Below, one piece after another: positions 1-11,513 of a stretch of DNA of 64,000 nt. The notes under the pieces are model-generated. The model searched no databases, was not told the DNA's origin, and saw nothing but the letters and a program-made list of their open reading frames with translations. Source of the stretch: Physcia stellaris (taxonomy: Eukaryota; Ascomycota; Lecanoromycetes; Caliciales; Physciaceae); assembly GCA_018902385.1 (NCBI GenBank), contig JABSSW010000012.1, positions 765,124 to 829,123 on the forward strand. Reading direction: 5' to 3'. A program made the position numbers and the translations under genes. The first letter of the stretch is position 1. Each line of letters begins with the position of its first letter.

Positions 1-1957
1 TCTGCCGATGAGTTGCTTCCTTTCTTGAAGAAGGTGGGTTTGCTATGTGGATTATGTTGTCAATCACTAATTACTTCACAGCTTGAGACCTACCACGGCA
101 AAGGCGACAAGGACAGGCACGGCTTTGAAGGTCCGGTCAATGTCTCCGTACGTATATTTCCGAGCATTTTCTTCTCTTTTCGTGATGCCGCAGGGGTTTT
201 GAGCCATGTTCTTGAAGCAAAGGGAACATTTGAGCTATCCCAGAGTCTGGTGTGGTGTTATCTTGCCTCTGATGAATCGTCATTGATACGTTCACTATGA
301 CAAAACGCTTGCCCGTCTCTAGCACAAATCATATGAAGACGACATGAAGATGACATCATCCTTCAATTTCGTCCCAAGTCGGGTAATCGCATGATCTGTC
401 GGTGCATCATAAGTATTAGTACCACTTACTACCAGACAATGGGCTAGAAACATGTCGTATCTCTCTAAATATAATTTTAAAGGGCAATACTGACTCCGAT
501 ATCTCCATAGAAAGGCACACACACATGCAGCCGCGCGGAAGATGCCTTTGTGGAAGCAGCTGCGAAGCTCGGATACCCAGAGTCGCATGATCTGCAGAAC
601 CTCGATGAGAACAACGCCATAGAGCGCTATTATCGTTATGTTGGACCCAATGGACGGCGCCAGGACGCTGCTCATCGGTACCTGCATCCGAAGCTGCAGA
701 GCAGAGACTACCCCAACCTGCATGTGCTGGTCGAGAAACAAGTCTTGAAGGTTCTAGTCGACGACAACAAGCGAGCCAGCGGTGTCGTATACCAAACCAA
801 CCCCAAATGGCTGGCCAACCCCGAATTCTTAGCTACAGCATACACCGCACAGCGTGAAGTACGTGCTCGTAAGATGGTAGTACTTTCAGCAGGTGCAAAC
901 GGCACACCAGGTATTCTCGAGCGGTCGGGAGTCGGTGATCCGCAAGTCCTGAAAAACGCCGGTATCGATGTCCTCGAAGATCTGCCTGGCGTTGGAGCCG
1001 ACTATCAGGATCACCATCTATCATTGTGGGCGTATCGAACAAATCTTACCCCACAGGAAACCATCAATGGTTATCAAGATGGTCGCTTCGACATTGCAGA
1101 AAGAATCAGAAACAACGATGAACTTCTGGGTACCAATGGGATGGATGCCCAAGGCAAGTTTCGGCCGACTGAGGCCGAAGTTGAAGCTCTTGGACCAGAA
1201 TTCAAGAAAGCTTGGGACCGAGACTTCAAGGACGCGCCAAATAGACCTCTGATGATCCTCGCTTTGTACACCTGGTAAGACGCTTACCGCTTGTAGGGCA
1301 ACCGCCATACTGATGGATGACAGCTATTACGGCGACCACTCTGTCCTTCCAGACGACGCTGAATACGTCTCCCAAGCCAATTGGACCGCTTACCCATACT
1401 CTCGTGGCCACGTCCACGTGACTGGCCCATCCATGCACGACCCCGTCGACTTCGACACCGGGTGGCTAACAGACGCCGGCGATGTGGATGTTAAGAAGCA
1501 CATCTGGGCGTACAAGGTCTCTCGCGAGATGTGGCGCCGCATGCCAATCTTCCGCGGCGAGCTGGCAGCAACCCATCCTCGCTTCCCCGAAGGTTCTAAA
1601 GCCGCCGTCATCGAAAAGGCAGACGGGCCAGTGATTACCGACGATAACTCGCGCATCGAGTATTCAGCCGAGGATGACAAAGCGATCGATCAGAGGGTTC
1701 GTGAAGTACTTTCGACAACTTGGCACTCGCTAGGAACGTGCAAGATGGCGCCAAGAGAGAAGAAAGGAGTGGTGGACAAAAATTTGAGCGTTCATGGTGT
1801 CCAAGGCCTCAAGCTGGCCGACTTAAGTGTTCCTCCTGAGAATGTTGGCGCCAATACTGGGAATACTGCCTTCTTGATCGGAGAAAAGGCGGCGGATATA
1901 TTCATTAAGGAGCTGGGGCTCAGCAAAGATAGGACTCATTCTCAGGCTAGATTGTAG
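1..1957 (+). CDS. Alcohol (methanol) oxidase, GMC oxidoreductase, 5' end cut off
   Basis: FAD-dependent oxidase of the GMC family, of the peroxisomal alcohol/methanol oxidase type, which converts short alcohols to aldehydes with release of H2O2. Exons I infer: 1-33, 82-147, 511-1274 and 1324-1957. They join in frame to 498 residues plus stop; family members are about 660 residues, so the N-terminal FAD-binding part lies left of the window. Seen: the GMC signature-2 block (AGANGTPGILERSGVG), the C-terminal catalytic His in WHSLGT and the partner Asn in GANTGN. The protein ends in ARL, a PTS1-like tripeptide that would send it to peroxisomes. The intron 148-510 is long (363 bp) beside introns of 48-49 bp. 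Substrate is inferred from family resemblance only. Confidence 0.9.
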
Positions 1958-2525
1958 CTACACTCGCCCTGAACAACATTGGGTGCAGAAACCTGATAGA
2001 CACACGGTTGGCCGAGTTCGGAGAAACATTATTGATTCCAGATCGTTCTTGTCCGAGGCGAATGCTAATAGCAATGTAAAACAGGATTGTCAAGACTGCT
2101 CATGCAGCGTTTTTGAACATGACTTAACAAATTCTCGACAGGTTGTATGTAAGAATTAGATCTTGCTGCCACCAAAAGCAAAGAGCGTGGCATAAGACTG
2201 AGAATGATCCTCAGCGCAGACGCTTGACCATTGTATTAGCATGGACCAGCTCCAGTAATCAAGACAGAGTAGGTACGGATAGAGCAGATCAATCATGTGA
2301 AGAATCCAAACAAATGTGAATTATTTGCGCATTCTACCGCACGGTTAACAAATAAACCAGGTAACCCTAAAAGGGGCTGCATGTCAACAAACAAAGAAAG
2401 GCGCAGGAGGTGAATCTGTGCAACTACGGACACCGAATAAAATTTTGGGTTACGCAAGTGACATTCGCACCGTCAAGATTTCTGAACCTGTACCACCAAT
2501 TAGGAACGGTCCCAGCCGTTCCAAA

Positions 2526-3602
2526 ATGTCGTCAAATTGGCGTGCTAGGGACACCGCAATCGCGAGCGAGGCTACTGCTACTCCTCATATTGCTCGTCTT
2601 AGTTGGGTACGGCCTGGTAGTGGCGAAACAATATCCACACAGCCTACGGTCCCCACGGAAAGTACGAGACGTGACGAAGATGCAAAAAAAGCAATCAGCG
2701 AAGGGAGGCGGCTTTATATAGGCAATTTGCCCTATATGGCCAAAACTGCTGATGTCGCTGGAATTTTTGCTGGTGGCGATTATGTTGTGTGAGTCAAGTC
2801 TGGGTATTGCGCGCTGGAACATTCGGCTGACATAAGAAGGGAGCGCATCAGCATGTCTCTTGACCCGTTCACAGGGTGAGTAAAGCAAAGGAGCTTTATG
2901 TGAGGTTCCCAGCTTGACTGAAGCAGGCGTAACCCATCGTACTGTTTTGTGGATTTGCAAAACAAGCAGCAGGCGGATAAGGCAATCGTGTCGTTGAATG
3001 GTCTGGTAGTTCTGGGCCGCCCAGTGAAGATAGGACCGGGCGTGGCCAAACCTGAGCGCGCAGGTTTGAGTGACAGCAGTCCGTCATGGAAGGGCGAGAA
3101 AAATCAATCCGAAGTCTCGTACGACAGATGGGAGAGAAACGACGCTGTCGACCACTGGGAAGGTTATACAGAGCAAGGTCGTCGTGTATTCGTCGGGGTC
3201 TACCACGGATGTCGAACCACTATGATGTCGAGCAAGGGGTACGACAATTTTTTCATGGTTACAACGTGTAAGTTTGGAAGCTTTTACGAGAGTATGTATG
3301 GCCATAGACTAACTGCGCCCAGTGAGTGTGTCAGTAAGGTCATTATTCCGCCAACTCAGGACAGAGGCAATCCACAAAAGCGTGGATGGAATGACCGCTA
3401 TCTTTTTGTAGATTTTGCGACCGCTGATGAAGCCGAGCATGCTGTGAAGGCAATGAACGGTGTTCAGAGCTGGGGAGTCAAGGTTCGCGTCGCAATGAAC
3501 GATGTCGGAGACTCCTGGAAGGTTGGAGAGAGACAAGCTTGGGATGAGGCGCAACTGGAGCTACAGACACCCGACATTGTTCCGACCCCAGGCTCCGACT
3601 GA
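2526..3602 (+). CDS. Two-RRM RNA-binding protein, 1-nt frameshift in RRM2
   Basis: Cytoplasmic or nuclear RNA-binding protein of a fungal two-RRM family; the RNA target is unknown. Exons inferred: 2526-2788, 2840-2875, 2927-3267, 3323-3602. RRM1 has RNP2 LYIGNLP and RNP1 RNPSYCFVDL, the latter appearing only after splicing the 36-nt second exon. RRM2 starts with RRVFVG and ends with YLFVDF. Between them the frame breaks: after VFVG the family-like continuation GLPRMSNHYDVEQG is in another frame, and one base is missing at the GGGG run 3195-3198. Unspliced, the original frame happens to stay open through the 3268-3322 intron, which can mislead gene finders. The first ATG after the upstream in-frame GTG was chosen as start (MSSNWRAR). 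Either an assembly error or a recent null allele. Confidence 0.82.
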
Positions 3603-4452
3603 ATGTACTGGTAGGATGAAAGGTACCATGATTGATCGAGTCTCGACAATCTAAGAGGGTCCGATACTTCTCTCGACATCAGTCTAGCAAGTCAGGCCCA
3701 ATGTAACAGTGGTGACAAGGGTTGCTTCTCTCGAGCTTGCAGCTTCAGCTTCATAATTGCGGATGACTTGCGCCACTTTTACAAATGGTACAAGACCTTG
3801 TTACCATGAAAGGATCTTTGGGCTGTGGCCTGTGGGAAGTGCTGCTGTGTTGCCCCGGCGATTGGGTTAATCTTTCCCATTGGGGTCTCAGGGCAGCTGT
3901 CAGAGGTAGCTAGCCGGCCTAATTGAGGCTCGTAGCGTGAGACATGCGTCATTGTGCATTTTTTTCGCCAATGTGCTGATCGCAGCTGATGCTTCCCCCC
4001 AACGAGCGCACGAGCAGTATTTGCATTGACGATGGCCACTCATCCTCTTCCTATAGCTAATGATCACGAGTCAGGCGAGTCAGGCTATACTCATAAACAA
4101 AGCCCAAACCCTTTCACGCTCCCAGAAGCGGCCACCCCCACGTCACACCACAGGTCGGACCTTCACTTCATCCCAAGCACCCGAATTCATATGATTGCAT
4201 AGGCTTTGACTCAAGGCCAATCATTACCCTACTCCTGGGCTTTATATCCAGCAAGAACCTGATACTTTCCACCTCGCAACATCAGTCGCCCCGAAACTGA
4301 GAGTCTACTTGTTCACCATCCTTCTGAACTTTCTTGGGGCCGGGATACACAATCTATTTGTCTTGCAAGTGAGTACTCGACCTTTATATTCCCATCTACT
4401 GAATACAAATTGGCAAGAAGGAACCTAGCTTACAAGAAGTAGACCATCCAAC
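3603..4452. other. Intergenic region, no gene seen
   Basis: 850 bp between the RRM gene and the SCOC-like gene. It contains only short non-homologous open frames. The segment 4300-4450 carries a possible 5' UTR intron donor (GTGAGTACT near 4370) for the next gene. I see no RNA gene or repeat. Confidence 0.5.
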
Positions 4453-4994
4453 ATGGCAGAAACCATCAAACCACCCTCGCCCGGTGCCCGTCCTATCACT
4501 CCTATCCGTAACATTTCCGAGACCATGTTTCCCGTAACACTCATGAAGACCTCGGAGCAGAGCCATGCTTCAACCGAAGATCCAGAGCGTCTTGCTCGTC
4601 CTCGCTCGATCAGCCGCAAATCTAGCGGACCACTCATTGTCTCTCGCGATGAGCCCGATGTGAAGAAACATAGCGAATACCCTCCAGACGATGCTCGAGG
4701 CATGAGTCCTCGCCGGAGCAGTGCGGAGTGTGAAGAAATGACTACTCAGACTCGGGACTCTATTCGACAGTGAGTTCACCTACATCAATGTCATGATCAT
4801 GGCTAAACTCCTTAATTTCAAGAACTGCAAGCAATCTCCAGTCAGGCCTTGATGCCATTACCGCTAAGATCGAGAGCGTTAAAGCCGAGTACGATCAGCT
4901 CGAGAAAAATAACCTTGCATTACAAGACTACATTGGGGGCCTCACCCGCAGCATGTCGAGCTCCACAATGCAGTCCACCAAGGCGAAAAAGTAG
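4453..4994 (+). CDS. SCOC-like short coiled-coil protein
   Basis: Two exons, 4453-4769 and 4823-4994, give 162 residues. The first exon is a disordered Ser/Pro/Arg-rich leader. The second encodes a heptad coiled coil (IESVKAEYDQLEKNNLALQ) followed by DYIGGLTRSMSSST and a basic KAKK end. This pattern, a short coiled coil then a Y-I-x-x-L stretch and a basic tail, resembles the SCOC/SLO1 family, which binds the Golgi GTPase ARL1 and acts in trafficking and autophagy in animals. Function in this fungus is inferred by resemblance only. The start is the first ATG of the open frame. A generic coiled-coil protein is the alternative. Confidence 0.72.
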
Positions 4995-5269
4995 TGAGCT
5001 CTCTTACGGTAAACATGGTACGATCAGCATCCGTATCTGAATCTTGGCGATCATTGCAGGCGTCCAAGCATGATAAATGCACATAGGAAAAGCATCAGCC
5101 TTATTGGCTTTATACCCGGTATTGTTATTGAGCAAGGCGCTGGCTGGAAAGCGAACATGATGAGTTTACCCTAGCATTAACGGTAATAAGGTACCATGCA
5201 TCTGCACTTTCCATACCGTGGGTCGGGCGGCAGAAGAATACAAACATCGAACACAACCTGCTGCATTTC

Positions 5270-7270
5270 TTATTTCCTCACTCTCCTCGCGTGCCTGACA
5301 AGATTCTCAATCACCCCCTCAAACGCCTCCTTATCCCCCAACGCGGCATCCTTTCTCCTCAGCCAGTACTCTAACACCTCCCTTGCTCTCTCCGTACACT
5401 CCTCTAGCTTTCTGACATGAGTCTTCAATTCTTCATCCGTAAACCCGTGCAACGCCGCCTCCGTAGTCGCACACAGATGCTTCGTAGCCACTAGGTCCAG
5501 TTCCGGCGGCGGTGCAGGTCCTTTCCTGCGTTTCGACTTCGGCCCCCCGGAAACCTGCTGATCCAAGCTTACGGTTGATGAGTTTTCCTGCTTCAACCGC
5601 GCCCCTCGCGAGCCATCTCTGCGGCTGCGGTCTGAAGACGCGCGGGAGGGACTATCGGTGCGGTTGAGCGTAGAAGGGAGGATGAGTTTCTTCTGCTTCG
5701 AGGCGGGGAGAATCTCGTCGAGGTCAACGGGGACGCCGAGAGACACGAGGAAGAGGCGGCGGATGCGGGAGCGGACCCAGTTCGGAGGCTGCAAAGGCGG
5801 AGGAGCGACAAGTTGGGCCCAGAGGGAGGCGGAGCGAGGTGTCAGGAAGATGGGATTGGGATTGGATGATTCAGAGGGGGTCGGTGTGGCTTTGGGGGAT
5901 GGCCGAGGGTTGTCTTTGGTTGAAGGAAAGATGGCGTCGAGCTGGGGGTTCGTGGCTTCTAGGAGGTCGTCTAATATGGAGATGGAGGAGAAGTCGATAA
6001 GGGGCTACGACAGCGGGTCGATCAGCTGGCGTTCACTCAGGCAGGGAAATGAAGGGCTTGTTGGGTAACGATATATGTACTGCAAGGATATAATTACTTA
6101 CAAAAGGGGATTCTGGGATTGGTGCTGGTGTTTTTGGTGGTTCCCAACTTTCTTGTACAGTCTGAGGCTCGGGCGATTGCTCGAAGCCTTCGTCGAAATC
6201 GCCAAAGTCCTCATCGCCAGCACCAGCCTCGAAGTCGTCAAAGTCGTCACCGAAACCCTCTTCAGCTTCTGATTGCCCTTGCAAAAGATCACCTGCTGTC
6301 TCTGTCACATTATCCTCTGAGCCATCCTCGTCCTCGTCGTAATTCATTGGACCGAAGCCACCGTCTGCAGCTATAGGGGAAGTACCCTCCAATGATGGTC
6401 TCCGTTCACCGAAGGCTAAACGTGTGGATCTACTCAAAGAAGAAGTTGGTAAACCTGACCCGGTCATTGGTTCGCTGGACAGCATCCAGGTCTAGATAGA
6501 AGACTAACCAGGTACATCCGCTTTCCTTTCAAGGACATCGGGCTCTGCGTCTCCCTTTCTTATTTCATACGCCTCGGTACCAGGGACTTCCCCGTGCGCT
6601 GGTTTCGAGTCTATCCGAGTCACCACCATTCTTGGTACTGGGACCTCCGTAGAGCTAGTACTTTTCGGTTCGCTGGCGGAATCTGCCTCGGGACTAGAAG
6701 TGGGCTTGATGACATCTGGTACAGCATCTGCATTGCGGATTGCATGAGCAGGAGTTCCAGGTACTTCGCCATGGCTCGGAGACTGAGGATCGATTTTTTC
6801 TACGACAGTCCTAGGTATGGGGTTTCCGCCAGGCGTCGATGTTCTGTCGGGTTCAGGCAGGCCTGAGCCACGTCTACTATCTTTACCCTCAGGCACTATC
6901 TCAAGCTCATCAGGTACGGCGTCTTGGCTTCTCATTCTGTATGCTTCCGTGCCTGGAACTTCGCCATGGCTTTCGGTGTCATCAACCTAGTGGAAAGGAG
7001 AGCCTTAGCGTAATACACATAGCAAGACTAGAATTATTCACTGTTGAACCAACCTTTTCGACTCTGGTGGTGGGTATCGGGGAACTCTTGCCAGAGGAGG
7101 ACGACCGTTGACCTTCCTGCGCATCTGAAAAGACATCACCTTCGTTTTCGGAGTGTTCTGCGGGGTTATCAGAGCGTGTTCTCAAAGATATCACGGATAC
7201 ACAAACCCAATTCATGGGCACCTGGGTCTTCCAACTCCACACTCTTTCGAGGAGGTGCTAGCTCAGACAT
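5270..7270 (-). CDS. Laa2-like (DUF5102-type) trafficking protein with repeats
   Basis: Five exons on the minus strand: 7270-7222, 7157-7054, 6986-6509, 6454-6102, 6004-5270; 572 residues. The N-terminal half carries three copies of a unit HGEVPGTxAyxxRxxDAxPDxxE, each preceded by a V-(E/T)-(K/R)-(V/I)-D block. The middle is very acidic with FGDDFDDF and DEDFGDFDEGF, which resemble gamma-ear/AP-1 binding motifs. The C-terminal part has NWVRSRIRRLFLVSLGVPVD and ILPASKQKKLILPS, a conserved fungal block I associate with Laa2-type AP-1 accessory proteins, then a basic linker and a helical tail. Gene structure is well supported by frame joins. The Laa2 assignment is from memory and tentative; an alternative is an AIM21-like actin-patch protein. 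Confidence 0.8.
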
Positions 7271-7543
7271 TTTGATGCTCGTTACTCAATACGAAAATAA
7301 GTGAAGGCTCACTGATAAGCTCTGTAAACTTTCATTAGTGCTTGGCAACCATTTCTCTGTTCCAAGCATTTTTGGAGAGATTGGCGTCAAACGCGCTAAA
7401 TACAGCCCTACAGGCATCGCGTCTGGACTTCAAACAGATTTACGTAGTTTTTCTTGAGAACTCTCATTGCGCAGATTTAATAGTTCGACCTTCCGATTGT
7501 TCCAAAGTCGAAGCTTTCCTCTGAGGTAGGGGAACACAGAATC

Positions 7544-9687
7544 ATGGCCAATAACACTCCTAACTGGTCATTTGGTGCTCAGAGCAATAGCGGAGGCAAT
7601 AGCAACCTTTTCGGACAAAATAATGCGAAACCCTCTAGCAATATATTTGGATCAACAAGTGACGCACCTGCGTCTTCGAGCTCGAATACCTTCGGTACAG
7701 CAGCCACTACTTCTGGAAGCGGAGGCTCGTCATTATTTGGCTCTACGTTGAACACAAATCAAGGGAATAACCCATTCGGCGGCGGCAGCAGCACAGGTGG
7801 ATCAAGCATATTCGGAAGCGGAGGAGGCAATCAGTCAGCCTCCGCAGGCTTCAGCTTTGGAAAGAATCAACAGCCTCCGTCTCCTGCTACAACCCAGGCT
7901 TCCGCTCCTTTTGGAGCTGGCGGTACCAGTGGAGGTGGATTGTTTGGAAATATAGGAGGAAGTACTTCTTCTGCTGCTCCGTTTGGTGCTTCTACTCCTA
8001 CAAGCAAACCTCCCTCAAGTTTTTCATTTGGAGGTCCATCAACGACGCCTGCTGGACCACCTCCTTCCAAACCGCTTTCTTTTGGCGTTCAATCAACGAC
8101 TCAACAGTCACAGTCTACTGCACCGGACTCTGGTAACACGGCACCAGCATCAAATGCATCGTCTGGCTCCAACCTCTTTGGTAATGCCAACAGCAAGCCA
8201 GAGACTAGCCTGTTTGCACCAAATCAGTCTTCAAACTCATCCAATCCTACAACCTCTTCGCAATCCAGCACCAGCTTATTTCCACAAGCTTCAGAGAGTT
8301 CTGGATCCAATATCTTTGGCAACCGACCTGAGGCACAACCTACCGCTGGACTTTTCAACAACTTAGGAAAGCAGAATGATAATAAACCCTCCACTACCGA
8401 TACCTCTAAAGCGGAAGCTCCAAAGCCTCTTTTCCAGAACCTTGGTGGGCAGTCTACCGCATCAGCCTCGTCTGCCCAGACGAGCGCCCCGTCTCTTTTC
8501 CCTAACCCGATTTCCAGTTCTGCATCGAATGCATCGAAGCCGTCATTCAGCTTCCCCTCTCTATCATCTAAACCTGCTGAATCGACTACGCCGACAACTA
8601 CAACCTCTAGTCTCTTCAATCGCGGGGGAGCCCAAAATGCGAGCTCATCCAGTTCTGCGCCGGCTCCACCCTCAACAGCATCAACTGATATGTTCGCTAA
8701 GATTAGTAAACCCACTGAGAAGCCTGCGGAAGCCGTCAATGGCACGTCAGCTTTAAGTAACCCATCTCTGACGGCAGCACCTACGTCGTCTTCCAACCCT
8801 TTCTCCTTTCCCCCGGCAATTTCTACCCCTGCTGATCAACCCTCGGCGAGTAAGACTGCAGATCCTCCCATTGCAACCGCGGGAAAACCGAACCTTGGAG
8901 CGTCGACTTCCGGTCCAGCACCGAGTGCACAATCAAGACTGAAAAACAAGTCTATGGATGAGATAATCACTCGGTGGGCCTCTGATCTTTCCAAGTATCA
9001 GAAAGAATTCCAGCGACAAGCGGAGACTGTCGCAGCCTGGGATCGAATGCTGGTTGAGAACAGCGACAAGATCCAGAAACTGTATGGTAGCACTTTAGAG
9101 GCACAGCGAGCAACCTCGGAGGTTGAGAGACAGCTCACATTAGTCGAGAATGAGCAAGCTGACCTTGAGCGTGACTTGGATGCATATGAGAGACAAGTTG
9201 ATGAGATGATGTCAGCTCAGAAAGGCTTAGGAGAATCGTACCAAGGCCCAGATACAGAGCGGCACAGAATGTAAGTCGAGAATCTTTCGAACGTGGATTA
9301 TCTAACAGTGCTCCAGGTACGATCTTGCGGACAAAGTCAACGGCCGACTCGACGAGATGGGCAAAGACCTAAGCAGCATGATTGAGGAGATCAATGATGC
9401 GTCTTCGAACTTGAATAAGAACAATAAACCCGATGATCCTGTAAGCTTACTATCTGAGTTAATCAGTTGTCCTGTACTGATCATGCTCTCAGCTATCTCA
9501 AGTTGTTAGAGTTCTTAACAGCCATCTCACTCAGCTTCAACAGATTGACCAAGGTGCTGCTGCATTGCAGCTCAAGGTAGCCGCGGCTCAAAAAGCTAGC
9601 TTGGGCATGGGGCAAACAAACGGATATGTTGGGCCAGCCAGCGACGCAGCTGATGGCTTTTATCGTTCTTTCATGGGGCGAAGATGA
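7544..9687 (+). CDS. NSP1: Nucleoporin NSP1 (Nup62 family)
   Basis: Central-channel FG nucleoporin. Exons 7544-9270, 9317-9440 and 9493-9687 give 681 residues. Residues 1-455 are low-complexity Ser/Asn/Gly/Pro with many FG, LFG and SFG repeats (SLFG, NIFG, FSFG), the disordered permeability barrier. From about residue 465 (SRLKNKSMDEIITRWASDL) to the end is the Nsp1_C coiled-coil domain that trimerises with Nup49/Nup57 and also joins Nup82. Length and order fit the family. The start MANNTPNWSFG opens directly into the FG repeats. The reading frame has large antisense shadows because of its composition. It is convergent with the IF1 gene. Confidence 0.97.
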
Positions 9688-10122
9688 TGTAGCATTAAAT
9701 TGAAGCAGAGACTTCATAACGGAATGGACGGATACCCCTGGATGTTGACGGGATTAATCAATACCCTTTGTTTGTGCTTGCTAGTTCAACGAGTTCAGCG
9801 TTTATTGTACAGCTCGATCACCTCCCTCGCCAGTGAGATTATACGGCACTCAGAGCGGTGCGCAACGCTAATAGGTAGATGTTCAGTCGGGTTGTGTTTG
9901 TACTAGTAGAAGATACAGGAACGAATACATGTGATTGGAAAGGCTTCGCTGCTGGAAGACTGATCTTTCCAGCGAATCCTCTCCACTATCAGGGAGGGTT
10001 TCTGTTTGATCACCTCGTCGTGCTTCACTTGTCTGCCCCCTCTTTCGAACCCTGGCTCATTCGGTCCTCACTAAACTGACTGTCAGCCATCTTGTACTTC
10101 TCGAATAGTTAAACCCCATAAG

Positions 10123-10521
10123 TTAGACGTACACTTGCTGGTCAAGCTCGTTCAGGTGTTTTTGGTGTTCCGCAATCTTCTCCTTCAATGCTGCAAGCCT
10201 GCAATCGCAATTAGTAAATGCTGATTCCGCGAGCTCTGATAAAATGTACTTCTCCATCTCCTTCTTGCGTACGTAGTAATTCTCATCTGCCTGTTCTCTC
10301 TTGTTGAAGGCATCTCTAGTAAGCAAATATCAGCAGCGCAGAACTCTACGGAGAAGCTGTCTGAATGCGTAATGCCCATACCCTTGGGATGAGCCGCCAG
10401 ATTTGGGAGCTCCAGTGTCTCCTTCGGCAAATCTAGCTGCCGATGTCGAGAGCGCACGGTAAGCTGGAAGAGGGGTTCTCAGGGCCGGCTTGACGCCTTG
10501 GATGATGATTTGTCGATTCAT
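10123..10521 (-). CDS. INH1: Mitochondrial ATPase inhibitor IF1
   Basis: Small mitochondrial inhibitor of F1-ATPase hydrolysis at low matrix pH. Three exons on the minus strand: 10521-10382, 10315-10250, 10198-10123; 93 residues. The N-terminus MNRQIIIQGVKPALRTP.. is basic and hydroxylated, as expected of a matrix presequence. The inhibitory helix DAFNKREQADENYYVRKKE continues across the second intron into KLAALKEKIAEHQKHLNELD, the dimerising His-containing coiled coil. The two introns use donors GTATGG and GTACAT and a CTAAT branch. Each exon is too short to stand out alone. It faces NSP1 tail to tail and is divergent from the 14-3-3 gene. Confidence 0.94.
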
Positions 10522-11513
10522 TCTAGCAACAGTATCAGACAGACAGGTAGCGCTTTCAAGAAGGATAAATGCTGATGAGTGGTTTGAAGCTGGGATTGCT
10601 ACGGAGCGAACGACATTTGGAGCGAATCTTTGTGGGAGGACCAAGATTCTCCAAATCACGTGAAAGCAGTGCTGCAGAGGTGCGATCTGAGGTGCGGAGA
10701 CCACCGAAGTCTACTATCAATATCCTGCCCTCAATAGATTCAACACAGGATATAGTGAAGGCTCTTCGTATTTCTAGATTACTACCTGCACGCCGAACCA
10801 ACATCCCCTGACTGCTGCGATTGCCACAGAGTCTGTCTTAACACTAGCGAAATAATCCGAGAGCATACCGATGATAAGAGAACTTCTCCGCAAATGAAGC
10901 AGAGGTGAAATCGAGAAGGCCTCCTTCACATGTCGAGGCCACTAAGCAACGCAAACGAACAGCACAGTTGGATTGCGGTCAAACGGGTAATAATGAGGCT
11001 GATTCGGTGTTATCGTTAAGTCGCCAAGGCTTCTTCTACAATGGGTTAGCCGTCGATCATTTGGTCGAATTGAACGTCAACTTATCCCGGTCTAAGCCTC
11101 CAAACACGCTCAATCTTCTCTTTCAACTCCTCCATCTACGATCCAAAAGCTCTTCCCGTTAATAGACTAGCTATTCCTGCGACTTCCTTAAAGGTAAGTC
11201 TTTTCCAGCAGAAACCCTTCCAATTCCTTGCGTTCCTTGTCCTCACGATAGCAATAAGCTCGCCGTCAGGCGAAGGCTCCGCAAACCGTGTCGCAATCTG
11301 TGATCTGGCATCCCCTAGTGACCGACATCAGCGCTCGCGGACCGGCTTAATTCAGTTCGCTGTCATGCAACACAAACATCGATGATAGCACTATATCTAT
11401 GTCCTTCAACCTAGCAAGCATTTGGTGTTATCGTCAGGCATCAGTAGGCTTACGAGTGTAACTTCAGGGGAACCCGACCTTACAGAATTATTCCATTGAA
11501 GACCTAGACGACC
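10522..11513. promoter_or_regulatory. Divergent intergenic region IF1 / 14-3-3
   Basis: About 1 kb between the start of the IF1 gene (minus) and the 14-3-3 gene (plus). It must hold both promoters. I see no coding exon with family resemblance and no clear TATA element; short open frames here are unsupported. Confidence 0.45.

Noticed and set aside
8224-8796. 190-codon antisense ORF inside NSP1
   Set aside because: Mirror of the low-complexity FG region; acidic biased composition with no domain.
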